64,000 bases of DNA from positions 56,066,312 through 56,130,311 of the forward strand of contig NC_087066.1 of the NCBI RefSeq assembly GCF_963678635.1. Direction: 5' to 3'. The notes below the pieces were generated by a model that did not search any database, was not told the DNA's origin, and was given only the letters and a program-made list of their open reading frames with translations. Shown here piece after piece: positions 11,099 through 21,991 of the stretch (position 1 is the stretch's first letter; each line of letters opens with the position of its first letter). The stretch comes from Symsagittifera roscoffensis (taxonomy: Eukaryota > Xenacoelomorpha > Acoela > Convolutidae). Position numbers and translations under genes: made by a program.

Positions 11099-11316
11099 TT
11101 ATCAGTAAAAGATTGAATAAACGGGTTCTAGAAGATTCTGGAGACAGTATCATGTCAAAATACAGGAGAGTGTTTGATGAAGCAATTAATCCTAAATCTA
11201 CTAACAGAGGATTCAGAACTATAAATCACATGGTTGCTACATACGAACAGACAAAGAAAGGACTAAGCTATTTTTATCCAAAAGGTCAAGTACAAGATGA
11301 TGGAATTCATACATAA
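11099..11316 (+). pseudogene. family-B DNA polymerase, C-terminal remnant 2
   Basis: Duplicate of 5,389-5,621, with one change that turns the codon after GIHT into TAA, so this copy ends five codons earlier. Same C-terminal residue pattern as remnant 1, no catalytic motif. It confirms that the polB/ORF3-like junction predates the 5,710-bp duplication. Confidence 0.6.
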
Positions 11317-11985
11317 CCATTGATTTTATAAGAATTGATCTGGTGCAATGAAGTTATTCATGATGTCGTCTTATATTGGTTTCTGATAAAAAAATGTAAA
11401 ATTTTGCGGTATACTTGTTATACAATACAGTGATTTATATAACTTTTGTAATTTAATTTTTTCCTCAAAAAATTTGACTTTTTTGGAAGATTAAGTAGGT
11501 TTTAGAATAGATTCAGATAAATAGAAAGTAAAAGTATCTAATAACTTTTTAATAGATCAAATTATAACAAATCTTATCGTGTTTTGGATATTTTTGAAAT
11601 TTTTTTCATTAAAATTCCAAGTTTTTACCCAAAAACTCTTACCGTTGACTTACCATGTATCGAAAAACTAATTAAAAGTCCTTCATTACACAACCCACAC
11701 GTAATTAACCTTTGATATTTACAAATTAGTTAACACGCGCCAAGATTTTTGCGAAAAAACTGGACATTTCCACATAAAAATTTCGTTTTTCTTACCATTA
11801 TCTTACCATCACACTGAAACCTTACCATCGGTATTCCCTATCTTAAAACACTTTAGACTCTATACCCAATCTTAATACATAGCTTGCAGACCGGATGCTC
11901 TATTCCCTATCTTAATACATGTGCGTTTGCAGGGACCCCCCTTCCCCACTTCAGCTCCAACATCTACTACTTACGCTGTTCTCTC
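11317..11985 (+). repeat. 3' tail module of polB element, copy 3
   Basis: Duplicate of 5,622-6,275 with a few substitutions. AT-rich and non-coding, with CTTACCAT words and CCCTATC/TTAATACAT words, ending at the ORF3-like junction. Confidence 0.65.
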
Positions 11986-14900
11986 GGTTGCTCCTAGAGG
12001 CTGTTGTCGTCAAGTGTAGATGATGTTGCGGTCACACAAATTGCAATCTGCATTTAATTCTCTTTGTACATCCTGCGTCGCTCGTAATTTCGAATCAGCA
12101 TTTGGACTCGGACACTAAAAGGGTTTCATTAACTTCCACACCCATATCAGGCTCGTCCTCAGTAACTTATCTGAGAAACTCAACCTAAACTCCACTCGGT
12201 TATCAGATTTCGGTATGGAATGTGCAGTCACCTTTTCTTCCAATACAAAACCCAATTTGACTTGCTGACTGGCAATGCTTCTAATCATTGATATTCTCGA
12301 CGAGCAGAATCTCAGCAACACCGTTTTTTCGTAATCGAAGTGACAATCACGTATGTCCTCAAGTGACAAACACGTTTGATGAAGAGATTATATGCCAATC
12401 CAACAATTCCAGACACATGATGGTATGACTTTTTTCTGATCGGTCCACAGTTTTCACTGGACTTCAACAGTTTCCCCATTGATTCTTTCGTAAGCCTAAG
12501 CTCCTTGTTCGAGAATCTTCGGATGCCATCGGTCTTCTTCCAGGGTTATAGTTCTACAGGTTCTTTCATATTCATTGGCTTGCTTTCATGAATGTTCAAC
12601 TTACAAGATCAAGGTCTTCGCTAAATCACTGCCTTCTCTCAGCATTTTTGCACAGGTACTCAACGATGGGACCGACGTTTGTTTCAACATGAACCGGATT
12701 AAACAGAGAGCTTTTCTCCGTCTTGCACACGCTACTGCCGCTCCTTCACAGATCACGAGGTCCCTTGAACTCCTCATCAAGAGCACCTTCTCTTCTTTTG
12801 ACCTCTTCCTTTCTTCCGAGTCATACTCTTCTATCGTCAGCCCGTCATATACCAAGCAAATCTTAGTTGCAACTCAGTTCTGGCGTACGGTATCGCTATC
12901 AGAGCATGTATTTTCGGAGTAGCTTGCATCTCTTCTTCAAAGTGACGTAGTACTACAGCTCTCCAAACTAATCTCATCAATTGCTCAACCGTTTCCGCGT
13001 GCATTTCTGATGAGACTAACGTTTCATACGCCTTTTGCTTCATCGTCGTGCCCTGTATCTTATCTTCCAGGTAACTTTCCTTGGCGTCTTTCTTTTCCAG
13101 AGCAATCAGGTGTCCTCTGTCTAAGTTTCTGTACTCCATCATTTCCATTCATCCACTGGCGGGTTCGTCAATCGAGACGGTTTCCGATACTGTCAATCGG
13201 TTAAACTCCAGTGGGTCAGTTGTCCTATGACGCTTCCCGTTCCCTGATTCATGTCTGATGGTCTGAAATCCCAAAGGGTACTTTCACCACATTGTCTGAG
13301 TATCTCCATTTCTAAGGTGGCTCCAGTAAGAGTGCGGTCACTCCTCTTGGTCTTATAACTGGCTGATCATAATCCTGCCATGAGAATGGGTGGCACCATC
13401 GTTACATCGGTCATCGTTCTGGACGTGCCAGGCAAGCTGTCATCACCTTGCCCCATATCCATGACATTATCGATTCGCTTTCGTTTAGCTGAGTTAACAG
13501 CTCTTGCTGAAACTTCACAATCCACTTTTGTTTTGCCAGTTTTTGTTATCGTCACTTTGTTGCCTAAACTCATCTTTATGTCAATGGTCTTGTCGATCAC
13601 CATTTTCGATCTCATCGTTCCTGTTCGAGTTCTGGACATGTATACAACCTCTTTGTTGTTTTTTGATGCGTCGCCTTGATCGAAAAGTTAGCTTCACTTT
13701 CATCAGTGGCCAAATCAATTAACAATTTGCTCATTTTCCCTTCACACTCGTCTAATTTGTCAAGGTTTTCCTGCATCAGTGGTCTGTTGAGACCTGTCTT
13801 CAACATGGACTTGGTCCCGTAGAAATGCACTACTTCCAGATTTCCTCCGTGAAAGCAACTCTGTCCATCCCATAGCCTGTTCTGTTCTCATGATCTCTGT
13901 GGTGAGCTTCCTACTCTCCTTCTGGCAGGGTTCCCAAAAAAGTTACTCGGGCTGCACCTTCTATTATTCTCCTACGCGGAGACTCCGTGAAAAATTCCTT
14001 TGCAATGATTTTCGTCTTGCTAGGAGACCTCTTCTCCAGCAAATCATACGTTATATCCATAAAAGCTGAGGGAGGTTTGAGCGCTGAAGTTTCATCTTCT
14101 CCTAGTTCAATCGTCCCTGCCAATGTTTCTGCTCCTACTTCGTCATCGTCCCAGAAATTGAAGTCCAAACTAGACGCACGACCTAGTGAGGCTCCATCAT
14201 AGTCCCTTCCCGCTTGGTCCTGTTCCATCGGTTCTTGCGGTTGACGGTCTTCTCTCTTCTCGTCGTCTCGCTTTTCATTCTTTCCTGTCACTACTGAAGG
14301 TCCTTGTTCGTCGTTTGTCGTTTCACCTGCAACCTTTGGCACGACTAGCTTGCCAGCTGATCGGTCTTCGTTTTCTCCGTGTTTTATCTTAACTTCCCCA
14401 CAGCCGAAGGGCACTAGAGCAGATCTAGTCAGCAGTTTCACAGTTATTGCCAACTCTGGTTTCTTCTTCTTCACTATCAATGCGGCTTCTTGCAAGTCTG
14501 CCTTGCCTCTCATGATAGTTGGCGCCAGGTCCAACTTGGCCCTTTCTTCCTCGAATCTTCCTGGTTTCGGAGTGGCCGCGTTGCTCATCGACTCGTCTAT
14601 ATCTGCAAAATGCGTGTATTGCAGCACGGCAGCATTTCTGCATCTGAAGCTTGGGTCCATCGATTCAGAGAACTTCGCCATCCTCCTTTCGTTGGTCTCG
14701 AAGGCTCTCAACCTGAGGTTGTGTACCACGGAGTCTGCTTTGAGCAACATCCTCCGGAATAAAAGAAATTCAGGTATTTCTTCTGGTAGTTTTTTTAATC
14801 ACTCCAGTCTTCAGTTTCTTTTCTCACCTACTGATATGGGACTATCAATTGAGGAACTCTTGTTATTTCGCCGCTCGTTCTGTCGTAGGGTCTCAAATTC

Positions 14901-16775
14901 CAGAGTTCTGGGAAAACTTCGATATGAGTTCTATCCACTTCGCCCATTCGGTCACGGAAGTGGTCATAGATGTTAACTGCGGTCATATCTGGCTCTGCTA
15001 TCTTCGCGAACAGCAAGTCCTCGCTCATCAATTCGCGTAGCACATTCTGCTTACACCAATTGAGTATGCTCTCGTCCACTGCTGAAATGAGGTTCAGGTG
15101 CAACACCGACCTTCTATAAGCTTCCACTTTTGCGTCAGGGAATGCAAGCCTCACTGCCGGACCGCATATCGTCGTCACAAACTCACTGACACCCTGATCA
15201 GTGCTAAGGGATGTGTCCTCATAGCTAGGCTTAAATCAGTACATATGGACATGCCTCCCGCATATCGTCGCACATCTTCTTCTTTTTCTATCGTCTTGTA
15301 TTCTTTGGTTCCAATCCAAAGCAATTCTGCTGTAGGAGGCATTGGATGATAGTATGTCTCAGATCCCGTATTTTAGTGCAGGAAACGGTAGCCCTTTTCA
15401 TATGGAGCTTTTTCACTTTTTCTATCATCTGCTCGGGATAACGGGTTAAAATCATTAATCTTCTCAACTTTCCTTGTGTGATCGCGTTTAGTGTCAGGAT
15501 TCCATCCAGTGGGAGGTTTTTGTATTCCCTCAATGAGCAGCACTGCTGGTCCTTCTACAAAATTTTATGCTCCAAACGTCACTAACAGTCCCAGGAAAAC
15601 TACGATAGATAATCCCGTGACGGACTTGAAGAATTCCCATATCAGATAGTGAGAGAGTCATGGGCAAATTTTTGCCAGGAAGGACGCGGTCCATCCTGCT
15701 CCCAACCCTTCCAACATACTATCTGCCCCCTGGAAATTTTCTTCTCCTCTCACGTTCTGCGTCCAGAATGCTTCGAGTGTTATCTGGCTCATCCTGTCTA
15801 TGAAATCCGGTGGTTTTTCTCCTCAATTTTCAGCCAAATTCAGTTCTCTTACTAGGTAAGCGTGGATCTTCGTGATCATCGTGGGGCCCCGCTCAAAAGC
15901 GTCCGTGTCCAATTCGAGGAGTTAAAAATCAAGTGCAGCCACTTGTTTGACTCCGGTTTCGTTCGCAAAACCATAGCTTCCAAATGAGCTTTAGTTTCTT
16001 TGTCATTCTGACTCTTGGGGCCTTCCTTCTTCATCAAATTCCCTTCCTCTGAACCACAGATCATTAGACATTCCCACTATCACGACGATCATTGTCAATT
16101 CCCAATTTCATTTTGAGCTGTCTATTGAAATCGTGCAGTTCCAATTGAGACATTTCTTCTAACACCAGCATATGTAGCGAATGGTCTTTGAATCCTCTCA
16201 TAGCGTTTAAGATATCCGACCATACTGCAGACAATTCCGACCGAAGAGGCCTCAGATTCATCGTCTCCACTCCGCGGTTTGGTACAGGTATGATCACATC
16301 TTATTTCATTTCTGAGAATAACGTTATCATTGCATACACAAACTCAAGACCATCCGGGAGGTGCACATATCCCGGTGATAACACGAACACTGGCTTTGGC
16401 GTTATCTTCTGGAACCCGTTTTCCCTTAACACGTCCATGATCTCGCCCATGGGATCCAGAATGTCTTTAATTTGATTTGTCGTTGAACCCAATCGCCATT
16501 GATGTGGATTGTATCCAATCCATGTCGGTTCCCACCAATATTTTCACATCGGGCCAGAACAAAGACAGAACGAAGTGCAAGCTCGCAATCACGAATATTT
16601 TGCTTTCCTCATCTCTGCTTGGTCGTATGCGGCGAAGATGGTCTCGTCTATTCGGAATTTCAATTCATCATATCTTTCATCATTACCTTCTCGAATAGGA
16701 ACTTTTTTCGGATAGGCTCTTGCTTTCACATGAGCTGGAGCCGCTCGGACTTGTTTAAACATCTTTATCATCGAA
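11986..16775 (-). pseudogene. ORF3-like pseudogene, longest mosaic fragment
   Basis: The minus strand from 16,775 to 11,986 matches ORF3 residues of about 810-2,445. It repeats the unit 1 content (279-codon stretch at 13,911-14,750; 116 codons at 14,828-15,178) and, past the end of the tandem unit at 16,351, continues further toward the ORF3 N-terminus: 16,301-16,492 with VFVLSPGYVHLPDGLEFVYA and 16,589-16,770 with DETIFAAYDQAEMRKAK. It stops at IKMFKQV, just downstream of where the SGNH region would lie. Beyond 16,775 the plus-strand polB begins. Several frameshifts; non-functional. Confidence 0.8.
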
Positions 16776-16776
16776 T

Positions 16777-18787
16777 CTGATTGATGAACCCATCTTTTTG
16801 TACAACAAAGATCCACAGAACTTGATAATTGATTTTGTATCCAATCTCGAGCTGTTGGCTGAACAAAGTAAGCTAGAAATGAGAAAAAAAATTCAAGATA
16901 TTTAAGTAGCTGTGAATGAAAGAATGAAAGAGATCTTTGATCAGCTGAACGAACGTGGTAAAAACTTTTCATGTAACAAATTTGAGTACGAAGACGAATG
17001 CATTGAAGATTCGGAAGAAGCAGATATGTCAACACAATTCTTGCGACTTCAGAAAAATCAACTCATTGATTTGAAATAACATCTGGAGAGATGTGTAAAA
17101 ACTTTATCTGTTTTTGGATTTAACAGCGGTAGATACGATTTAAAATTGATCAAGTACTACCTAATCCCCTATTTGATTCGCGATAAAGAACAAGAAACAT
17201 CCGTCATCAAAAAAGCGAATGACTTTATATCTTTCAGGTTTGGAGATGTACAATTTCTCGACATAATGAAGTTTCTGGGAGGGGCAACTACTCTGGACTC
17301 CTTTCTCAAAGCCTATAAAGCTAGCGAAACGAAGCGATTCTTTCCCTATGAGTGGTTTGATAACCCAGACAATCTTGACTTTCCTGAATTACCACCGTAT
17401 GAAGCTTTTTCAGTAAACTTAGAAACAACAATCCTCTTGACAAAGACTTCAATGATTATGAGGAGCTTAGAAAGAGTCGGCTTGACGGACAACAGGTACT
17501 AAAAAAGCTTGAAATCAAGACTGTTCCTACATCTGGTTTGGATAATTACGATTACGTACAAGAGACTTGGAAGAAAAACGGAATGACAGTGTTCAAAGAC
17601 TTTTTCAAGTGGTACAACAACAAGAATTGTCCTTCCATTGTTTTCACTCGAAAAGCTGTAGTTGATGAAACATACATCAGAAAAGCATCAAATGTTTGTA
17701 AATCAGCCGTTGGAATTGATGCAAGCCAGTCTTACCCTTTCTCAATGTGTCAAGATATGCCAACAGGGCTGTACACGAGATGGGAGTTTGACATCGATAT
17801 GCAGGAGTTTAAAGCTAGACACAATCGAACTCGAATTTTTGAAAATATGGTCATGTCTTTCTATCAGGAAACAAGACCAAAATTGAGAGCTTTTTCAGAT
17901 CTGTAAAACAGAAAAAAATCGACTGTTATAATGTGGACGGTTATCGTGATCACTGTAAGACAGTGTTTGAAACAATGGGATGTTACTACCACTTCTGTTC
18001 TTGTCAAGAAGCTCGTCCCTCCTTAACAGAACAGGATATTGAGCGAGGAAACAAGAAGAGAGAGATGGATGATATGCGACGAGAATACATTAAAGAGAAA
18101 GGATACAAAGTGGAAGAAATGTGGGAGTGTGACTGGTGGGAAAGTTTCAAAACCAATGACAAGATCAAAAATCACATCAGAACCCATTTTCCCTATAAAA
18201 GACATCTTTCTACAGACTCCCTACTAGCAAAAGTAAAACATAGATCCCTTTTTGGCTACGTTCAGTGCGACTTAGTTGTTCCAGGTGAGCTAAAATTAAA
18301 ACTTGCCAATTTTCCTCCAGTTTTCAAAAACACTGAGGTTGGAAGAACGATATTGGAGACTACGATAAAAACTATGCAATCGAGCACGAAATGTTAAAGC
18401 ATCCTCAGAGAATGCTGATATCTAGTTTCAAGCTAGAAAATGGAACAGTTATAACTCCTCTGTTCAATTTTTATATGAAACTTGGGTTGCAGTGCACCAA
18501 AATTTACCGTTTTGTTCAATATTCTCCTCGGAAATGCTTTAATAATTTCGTTCAGTCAGTGGTTGATGCTAGAAGAGAAGGAGAGGAAAACCCTTTGTCA
18601 GGAGTTGTAGCAGAAACAATGGAACTTTTGGGTAATTCTTCGTATGGATATCAGATCATGGATAGATCGAGACATACAATCACAAAATATCTGAACAATG
18701 AAAAAACCCATAAGGCAATCAAAGAGCAATTGTTCAAACGACTGAATACAGTTGAAAAAAAACTTGTATGAGGTGGAGTTGTTGAAA
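16777..18787 (+). pseudogene. family-B DNA polymerase (Polinton/adintovirus-like), exonuclease to motif B, broken
   Basis: Coding sequence starts in frame at 16,777 after the ORF3-like junction and runs through stops near 16,903 and 17,075 and at least three frame changes (pieces 17,146-17,502; 17,538-17,906; 17,933-18,397; 18,391-18,771). Visible motifs are an exonuclease-type GFNSGRYDLKLIK near 17,115, the palm motif A region GIDASQSYPFSM near 17,710-17,750, and motif B NSSYGYQIMD at 18,633. Motif C (DTD) is absent because the gene is cut at 18,787 by another ORF3-like fragment. The stretch before PSIVFTRKAV seems shorter than in relatives I recall, so an internal deletion is possible. It would have been the replicative polymerase of a self-synthesising DNA element. 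Confidence 0.75.
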
Positions 18788-20990
18788 TAAATGATGTTGC
18801 GGTCACACAAATTGCAATCTGCATTTAATTCTCTTTGTACATCCTGCGTCGCTCGTAATTTCGAATCAGCATTTGGACTCGGACACTATAAGGGTTTCAT
18901 TAACTTCCACACCCACATCAGGCTCGTCCTCAGTAACTTATCTGAGAAACTCAACCTAAACTCCACTCGGTTATCAGATTTCGGTATGGAAGGTGCAGTG
19001 ACCTTTTCTTCCAATACAAAACTCAATTTGACTTGCTGACTGGCAATGCTTCTAATCGTTGATATTCTCGACGAGCAGAATTTCAGCAACACCGCTTTTT
19101 CGTAATCGAAGTGACAATCACGTATGTCCTCAAGTGACAAACACGTATGATGAATAAAATATATGCCAATCCAACAATTCCAGACACATGATGGTATGAA
19201 TTTTTTCTGATCGGTCCACAGTTTTCACTGGTCTTCAACAGTTTCCCCATTGATTCTTTCGTAAGCCTAAGCTCCTTGTTCGAGAATCTTCGGATGCCAT
19301 CGGTCTTCTTCCGGGGTTTTAGTTCTACAGTTTCTTTCATATTCATTGGCTTGCTTTCATAAATGACCAACTTATAAGATCAAGGTCTTCGCTAAATCAC
19401 TGCCTTCTCTCAGCATTTTTGCACGGGTACTCAACGATGGCACCGACGTTTGTTTCAACATGAACCGGACTAAACAGAGAGCTTTTCTCCGTCTCGCACA
19501 CGCTACTGCCGCTCCTTCACAGATCATAAGGTCCCTTGACTCCTCATCAAGAGCACCTTCTCTTCTTTCGACCTCTTCCTTTCTTCCGAGTCATACTCTT
19601 CTATCGTCAGTCCGTCATCCACCAAGCAAATCTTAGTTGCAACTCAGTTCTGACGTACGGTATTGCTATCAGAGCATGTATTTTTGGAGTAGTTCGCATC
19701 TCTTCTTCAAAGTAACGTAGTACTACAGCTCTCCAAGCTAATCTCATCAATTGCTCAACCGTTTCCGCGTGCATTTCTGATGAGAGAACGTTTCATACGC
19801 CTTTTGCTTCATCGTCGTGCCCTGTATCTTATCTTCCAGGTAACTTTCCTTGGCGTCTTTATTTTCCAGAGCAATCAGGTGTCCTCTGTCTAAGTTTCTG
19901 TACTCCTTGCGGTTGACGGTCTTCTCTCTTCTCATCGTCTCGTTTTTCATTCTTTCCTGTCACTACTGAAGGTCCTTGTTCGTCGTTTGTCGTTTCACCT
20001 GCAAATTTTGGCACGACTAGCTTGCCAGCTGATCGGTCTTCGTTTTCTCCGTGTTTTATCTTAACTTCCTCACAGCCGAAGGGCACTAGAGCAGATCTAG
20101 TCAGCAGTTTCACAGTTATTGCCAACTCTGGTATCTTCTTCTTCACTATCAATGCGGCTTCTTGCAAGTCTGCCTTGCCTCTCATGATAGTTGGCGCCAG
20201 GTCCAACTTGGCCCTTTCTTCCTCGAATCTTCCTGGTTTCGGAGTGGCCGCGTTGCTCATCGACTCGTCTATATCTGCAAAATGCGTGTATTGCAGCACG
20301 GCAGCATTTCTGCATCTGAAGCTTGGGTCCATCGATTCAGAGAACTTCGCCATCCTCCTTTCGTTGGTCTCGAAGGCTCTCAACCTGAGGTTGTGTACCA
20401 CGGAGTCTGCTTCGAGCAACATCCTCCGGAATAAAAGAAATTCAGGTATTTCTTCTGGTAGTTTTTTTTAATCACTCCAGTCTTCAGTTTCTTTTCTCAC
20501 GTACTGATATGGGACTATCAAGCGAGGAAGTCTTGTTATTTCGCCGCTCGTTCTGTCGTAGGGTCTCAACTTCTACAGTTTTGGGAAAACTTCGATATGA
20601 ACTCTATCCACTTCGCCCATTCGGTCACGGAAGTGGTCATAGATGTTAACTGCGGTCATATCTGGCTCTGCTATCCTCGCGAACAGCAAGTCCTCGCTCA
20701 TCAATTCGCGTAGCACATTCTGCTTACACCAATTGAGTATGCTCTCGTCCACTGCTGAAATCAGGTTCAGGTGCAACACCGACCTTCTATAAGCTTCCAC
20801 TTTTGCGTCAGGGAATGCAAGCGTCACTGCCGGACCGCATATCGTCGTCACAATCTCGCTGACACCCAGATCAGTGCTAAGGGATGTGTCCTCATAGCTA
20901 GGCTTAACTCAGTACATAGGGGATTGCCTCCCGCATAACGTCTCACATCTTCTTCTTTTTCTGTCGTCTTGTATTCTTTGGTTCCAATCC
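18788..20990 (-). pseudogene. ORF3-like pseudogene with internal deletion, next to gap
   Basis: The minus strand from 20,990 to 18,788 covers ORF3 residues of about 1,335-2,440. Intact stretches are 20,573-20,851 (AFPDAKVEAYRRSVLHLNL), 19,859-20,422 (LRLRAFETNERRMAKF) and 18,886-19,140 (RDCHFDYEKAVLL). At about 19,907 the sequence jumps from EYRNLDRGHL to the region near REDRQPQ, a deletion of about 1.1 kb compared with 7,430-8,527. The left end is inside polB; the right end runs into the 200-N gap. Confidence 0.8.
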
Positions 20991-21002
20991 AAAGCGATTC
21001 TG

Positions 21003-21202
21003 NNNNNNNNNNNNNNNNNNNNNNNNNNNNNNNNNNNNNNNNNNNNNNNNNNNNNNNNNNNNNNNNNNNNNNNNNNNNNNNNNNNNNNNNNNNNNNNNNN
21101 NNNNNNNNNNNNNNNNNNNNNNNNNNNNNNNNNNNNNNNNNNNNNNNNNNNNNNNNNNNNNNNNNNNNNNNNNNNNNNNNNNNNNNNNNNNNNNNNNNNN
21201 NN
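21003..21202. other. assembly gap, 200 N
   Basis: Exactly 200 N, the usual size for a scaffold gap of unknown length. It separates the mosaic from copy A and may hide the 5' end (and 5' LTR and primer-binding site) of A. Confidence 0.99.
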
Positions 21203-21990
21203 AAAATACACGAACGCCGTTAAAAACAGGGTCGGAACAATCCGTTAGGTTACTTTTTATTAGACAGTGGAACTTTGATCCATTTCAGATGGATCAACCT
21301 AAAACTCGCCTTACCTCAACATAACAATCAAAAAACACGCTCGGGGAAAATTAAATTAGGTACTTACATAGCAGCACACTCGAGAACTAGAGGTAACTAA
21401 ATTAGTAAGCAACTTGAGAATGATCGGGGAATAAAGTTTGATTCAATAAGTTCTAATCGAACAAGTTTTATCTCAAGAATGGAGATTTGGTTCTGGACCA
21501 TTGGGACACTTCGGTTGTCCACCTTTCCACCGAAGGCTCACTCTAGTTCAGCTGGATTCCGATCTTCTTCTGTAATCACTGTCTCCTATATCAAGATAGG
21601 ACAGCTCTACTCTCGTGGTTTTTATTATTATCATTCATGAACCAGGAAGGGTGGGGGGAATCGCGAACCCCTCGTCCCCTGAGTGGTTTGTGACCAAAAA
21701 CATTTAAAGATATAAGTAAAACCAAACAAAAAGTAGTATAGTACCCAAGAAAAACAAAAAACATAAAAAATTACCGAAAAAACCAAAAACAGTAAAAAAG
21801 TAGAAAATCAGTAGAAATCATCCCCCCAGACAAGATTTGATTCAACCCCCCCGTTTGTTGTTGATAGATATATTGTTGTTACAGGCATTTATATCAGTCA
21901 GGATCGTTACGATCAATTTTGTGGCCCGTTTGTGAGGCTTGTACTGTAGGGTTATTTGAGCATTTAAGCACGTTAATGATAAATTGCGCT
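21203..21990 (+). other. unassigned 5' sequence of copy A
   Basis: No gene is recognised. A short hairpin (GATCCAT and ATGGATC) lies near 21,275. From about 21,700 to 21,830 the plus strand is very A-rich, followed by two C-runs. I looked for the 342-bp LTR and for a TGG-type primer-binding site and found neither. Confidence 0.4.
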
Positions 21991-21991
21991 C

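Larger units (their letters stand above)
4932..16351 (+). repeat. recent 5,710-bp tandem duplication (two units)
   Basis: Unit 1 is about 4,932-10,641 and unit 2 about 10,642-16,351; every landmark is displaced by exactly 5,710 bp. The junction at 10,641-10,645 shares ATCC with both unit ends (AATCCCGAAGG at 4,931, CATCCCGAAGG at 10,641, CATCCGGGAGG at 16,351), so it is a microhomology join. The units differ by only scattered substitutions, so the event is recent compared with the decay of the genes inside it. Each unit holds an ORF3-like segment, a polB C-terminus, its tail, and a longer ORF3-like segment. Confidence 0.9.

Noticed and set aside
16589-17035. A single 148-codon minus-strand gene across 16,589-17,035
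   Set aside because: Only its C-terminal ~60 codons resemble ORF3; the rest is antisense to the polB N-terminus. It spans the junction of two broken genes.
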